A stretch of DNA of 64,000 bases from contig CM055100.1 of the NCBI GenBank assembly GCA_029204225.1, positions 11,479,272-11,543,271 of the forward strand, given 5' to 3'. This DNA comes from Diphasiastrum complanatum. Lineage: Eukaryota > Streptophyta > Lycopodiopsida > Lycopodiales > Lycopodiaceae. Made by a program: the position numbers and the translations under genes. Numbering within the stretch: the first letter of the stretch is position 1; the number at the start of each line of letters is the position of its first letter. Below, piece after piece: positions 61,011 to 64,000 of the stretch. The notes under the pieces are model-generated. The model saw only the letters and a list, made by a program, of their open reading frames with translations, searched no databases and had not been told where the DNA came from.

Positions 61011-61084
61011 TGCCTATCACTTGCTTGCAGGTAAATTGCAAGTTGATTATTATAAAATTGTGATTTTGCATGCAATTTCAATAC

Positions 61085-61658
61085 ATTATCTTTCAAACTA
61101 ATCAATTTTTTCGAGTTAGAGGCAAGGTATTAGGAAAATATATTAAAGTATTGTTTGATTTAGGGAGCACTCACAATTTTTTGAATTCTAGACTAGTGAT
61201 CACTACTATGTAGTCCATCTAGCCTCGAGATCAGACACAGAGATATGTCAAAGTCCCTAATTTGGAGCTTCAAATGCAGGATTATGTTGCACAACTCGAC
61301 TTTCATGTCATGTATATCGATAACACTGATGTCATCTTAAGGTATGAATGGTTTAATAGTAAATCGAATTATTTAGAAATAGATTTTAAAAACCATTCAA
61401 TGGTATCTAAATATATATATGGTAGAATTGTCTCCATTTTTGAGATTGATGTACTGCCATCACCGCTGATAGTTTCCTCGATAGAAGTGCTTCTGATGTG
61501 GATGTGCTTTTTCTTAATAACACCAAAAATTCTCATCATGAACAACAATTAGTGCAAGATTTAAAATAGGAATTCAACAACATTTTTTCTAAACAACTAC
61601 GTATACCTTTATGATTTACCATGTGCACGGTTCATTGACCATAAGATTGAAATGATGT
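61085..61658 (+). pseudogene. Ty3/gypsy protease and RT start
   Basis: VLFDLGSTHNFLNSRLV (about 61150) is a gypsy retropepsin site with the usual DSGST changed to DLGST. LQMQDYVAQLDFHVMYIDNT and DVILRYEWF match the rest of the domain. After 61552 come FNNIFSKQL and RFIDHKIEMML, the linker into RT. The frame is cut at 61659 by an LTR of another gypsy family. Confidence 0.75.
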
Positions 61659-62347
61659 TGTAACGATTATTTCCTATCCACCTTCAAACCTCGATCCTAG
61701 CACATGCAAAGCATCAAGACCTGAAGAGGATTATAATTTGTCAAGCGGAGATTCATTCCCTTGAGAGCGATAATATAGTTCAAATTCAAGCACATGCTTT
61801 TGATTACACATCTAACACTACGATTCATTCACACTATCCTACCAAAAGATCAAGCTTACTTTTCTCTCTCCGTTTCTTCTCTCACAAAAGTATACCAAGA
61901 TTCAATACCAACAATTAGCAAATCCAAACAATATCAAAATCCAAATAAAGCATGAGAGATGAAGTGAGAAAGAAAAGCAAGGACATCCAATTTGAACTTG
62001 ATAGAGGTTCCACTTTCTTTATTGAAATGAACATGTAAAATGAATTACAAAGTACCACTATATATAGTGGATTTTAGGGCTTTGGCCTCAAATCCTGTTG
62101 GCCAATTTCCACCTCCCTAATTATTTGAGATTTGAAATTTGGGAGAAACCCTTTTTTATTCACTAACTGGACTACTAGGCCTTGTGAAATTTACTTCCCA
62201 CAAAAAGGCCTAAAGTCCTTTTATTAACTTTTAACTGACCAATTAACTATGTGATCATCGGGTTGGACTTACACACGCAGGATGCCAAATCCCTCTCACT
62301 TATGAACTAGGGCTAGGGTTGCCTTGGAATCCACAAACCCTCCAACA
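61659..62347 (-). repeat. Gypsy LTR, left copy (3' LTR on the minus strand)
   Basis: On the minus strand it starts TGTTGGAGGGTTTG after a polypurine tract TTGGTGGGGGATAC and ends ATCGTTACA. It matches 63160-63792. It includes a perfect 16-bp palindrome CCACTATATATAGTGG (62055-62070) that contains a TATA box; the right copy lacks it. Confidence 0.85.
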
Positions 62348-63138
62348 GTATCCCCCACCAAGTTGGTGGTGGTCCCACAACACCAACCTCAACGCTTGAA
62401 TGCAAATTTTTTCAATATATGGTTCTGGTGGCCATTCATAATAACCTTGTTCACTGACAATTGGATAGTTGACACCATCCAAAAAAGGATCCCAAAATAA
62501 TGCTTGTTGATTTTTGTCCTTACAGAGAGGTGCACCTGCTAGCAATGACATTGTTGAAGCTAATGACAACTTGAAGGTTATATAAATTTTTTTTTGACAA
62601 TTTAAAAAATATGTAAGTTGCTCAATATTTAACAAAATGAAAAAAACAATTATATTTCCATAAAGCCCTTTTAATGCTCTAAAACTGCATCTATTCAAAT
62701 AGAATTACCTACAATAAAAAGCTGGAAAAAAAATGGATCAAATAGGGCAAAAAATAAAAGATTTAGAAGTTTCTGGTTTATGGACAATTTACAAAATTTT
62801 GTTGCCAACTTCCAAATTTTTTAACTTGCTTAGTACTTAACGGAATCCAAAAAAAATTATATGCCTTAAAAGCCTTTCAATGCTTTACAATAGTACCTAT
62901 TCAGATCGAATTTTAGAGAACAAAAAGTTGAGCAAAAACTGAATCAGACAGGGGAGAGAAATTAAAAAATAGAAAATACAGTCCCCACTCGTTTTTCGAT
63001 CGTTTTTGGACATAACTCTCACAAATCACATCCATAATGCAAAGCTAACCTTAGCATGCCAAAACCAAGATGCCTAAATGCAAGCTAACCACCATACATG
63101 TATCATAAACATGCTGAAAATGAAAAATTGGCGTAGCT
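62348..63138 (-). other. Internal region of the non-autonomous gypsy element
   Basis: Only 0.8 kb separates the two LTRs. A 132-codon minus-strand frame (62698-62300) spans the LTR border and shows no pol motif. TTTAAAAGCC/GCTTTTAATGC-like blocks near 62650 and 62870 are repeated. The element depended on enzymes from elsewhere or is deleted. Confidence 0.6.
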
Positions 63139-63155
63139 CCTCGACAATGACACCA
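63139..63155 (-). promoter_or_regulatory. Primer-binding site, tRNA-Asp type, decayed
   Basis: The minus strand reads TGGTGTCATTGTCGAGG. The usual plant gypsy site for tRNA-Asp is TGGCGCCGTTGCCGGGG; the differences are C-to-T and G-to-A changes. It lies 4 nt from the LTR end. Confidence 0.7.
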
Positions 63156-63159
63156 ACAT

Positions 63160-63792
63160 TGTAGCGGGCATTTCCTATCCACCTTCAACTCTATACCTAG
63201 TACCTTCAAGTGTCAATGAGGGAAGATGATTCTCTTCTTGTCATGTATAAGTTCGTTCTCATGAGAGAATACTCAACAATCAAGCTCACATGCATGCTTA
63301 TGAGTACACATCTAACACTAGGATCCATTAACACTATCCAACCAAAGGTCCAGCTTACTTCTCTCTCTCTTTTTTCTCACAAAAAATATAACAAGATTTG
63401 ATACCAACAATTAGCAAATCCAAACAATATCATAATCCAAATAAAGCATAAGAGATGAAGCGAGAAAGAAGAGCAAGGACATCCAATTTCATTTGATCGA
63501 GGTTGTAGTGGGTTTCTTTCCTTGCCTATCCTCAACCCAAGATCTAATAAATCTAGCATCAAGGAGATGAAGTTAGTTGGAGGGAAACCCAACTTTATTC
63601 ACTAACTTGACATTTAGGCCCTGCGACATTAAAAAGCCCCGCAAAAAGGCCTAAAGTCTTTTTATTAACTTTTAACTGATCCATCAAATAACTATGTGAT
63701 CACTGGGTTGGACTTACACACATAGGGTGCCAAATCCCTCTCACTTATTAACTAGGGTTGGGGTTGCCTTGGGATCCGCAAACCCTCCAACA
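63160..63792 (-). repeat. Gypsy LTR, right copy
   Basis: Similar to 61659-62347 over most of its length, with a replaced or deleted section around 63500-63590. The primer site lies on its left and a polypurine tract (TTTTGGTGGGAGATA on the minus strand) on its right. It is therefore shared between two tandem elements. Confidence 0.85.
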
Positions 63793-64000
63793 ATATCTCC
63801 CACCAAAACTGGTGGCGGCCCCACGACACCTACAATATGCAGTTATTGGGGACTTTTATTGGCTTCACGCCGAATCTTGATTAAATGATACTGCACCTTC
63901 TCCATAAAGTCGAGGAGTGCAGTATTGAAATCCAAATTGTGGGGCAGGAAACAACGGTGGGCTCCGACAATCCACTTGGAGGTTGTCCATGAGGTGAAGC
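63793..64000 (-). other. Internal region of a further gypsy copy, running off the window
   Basis: It starts with the same polypurine-tract region as 62348-62375. An open minus-strand stretch (MDNLQVDCRSPPLFPAPQFG) reaches toward the window edge; its product is not recognised. Confidence 0.45.

Overview
This window is nuclear DNA of a land plant. The evidence is the mixture of Ty1/copia elements with initiator-Met-tRNA primer sites (TGGTATCAGAGC type), Ty3/gypsy elements, a CACTA element with a TNP2-type transposase, a tRNA-derived SINE, GT-AG introns, and an RMA-type RING protein. I cannot place the lineage more closely. The DNA is AT-rich, almost saturated with broken transposable elements, and carries five long (CT)n arrays.

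Only two ordinary host genes are visible. At the left edge, on the minus strand, six exons between 5508 and 279 fit together with correct splice phases into a membrane-anchored purple-acid-phosphatase-like protein. Most of its metal-binding motifs are lost and it stops before the last one. Its 3.3 kb first intron holds a small non-autonomous LTR element and several short tandem duplications. At 49.1-51.8 kb, also on the minus strand, an intact 645-residue RING-finger protein (probable E3 ubiquitin ligase) is encoded, with a 5' leader intron and a (GA/CT)n tract upstream.

The rest is layered repeats. 6.9-12.8 kb: two related copia remnants, a CACTA fragment and an antisense copia gag. 12.8-19.7 kb: a minus-strand gypsy element split by a copia element (13745-17963) with a target duplication. 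19.8-24.5 kb: a gypsy tail and unassigned repeats. 24.5-29.6 kb: three copia pieces in alternating orientation. 29.8-34.0 kb: a nearly full-length decayed CACTA transposase ending at a recognisable terminus. 34.0-38.5 kb: copia leader pieces, three more CACTA fragments and a SINE with a perfect 11-bp target duplication. 44-48.6 kb: a badly decayed copia. 52.7-54.5, 57.1-58.6 and 60.7-61.0 kb: copia fragments. 55.3-56.7 kb: a LINE reduced to ORF1 plus a microsatellite tail. 61.1-64.0 kb: a gypsy fragment cut by a tandem LTR-internal-LTR array of a second, tRNA-Asp-primed gypsy family.

No element appears able to move by itself: every polyprotein has stops, frameshifts or deletions. The most interesting points are the degenerate phosphatase gene, a copia family with AGTT...AACT LTR ends instead of TG...CA, the clean nested insertion, the SINE, the gypsy LTR tandem array with CpG-type decay of its primer site, and a (CT)n tract that differs about tenfold between two homologous LTR copies. 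I did not find a wholly new system.
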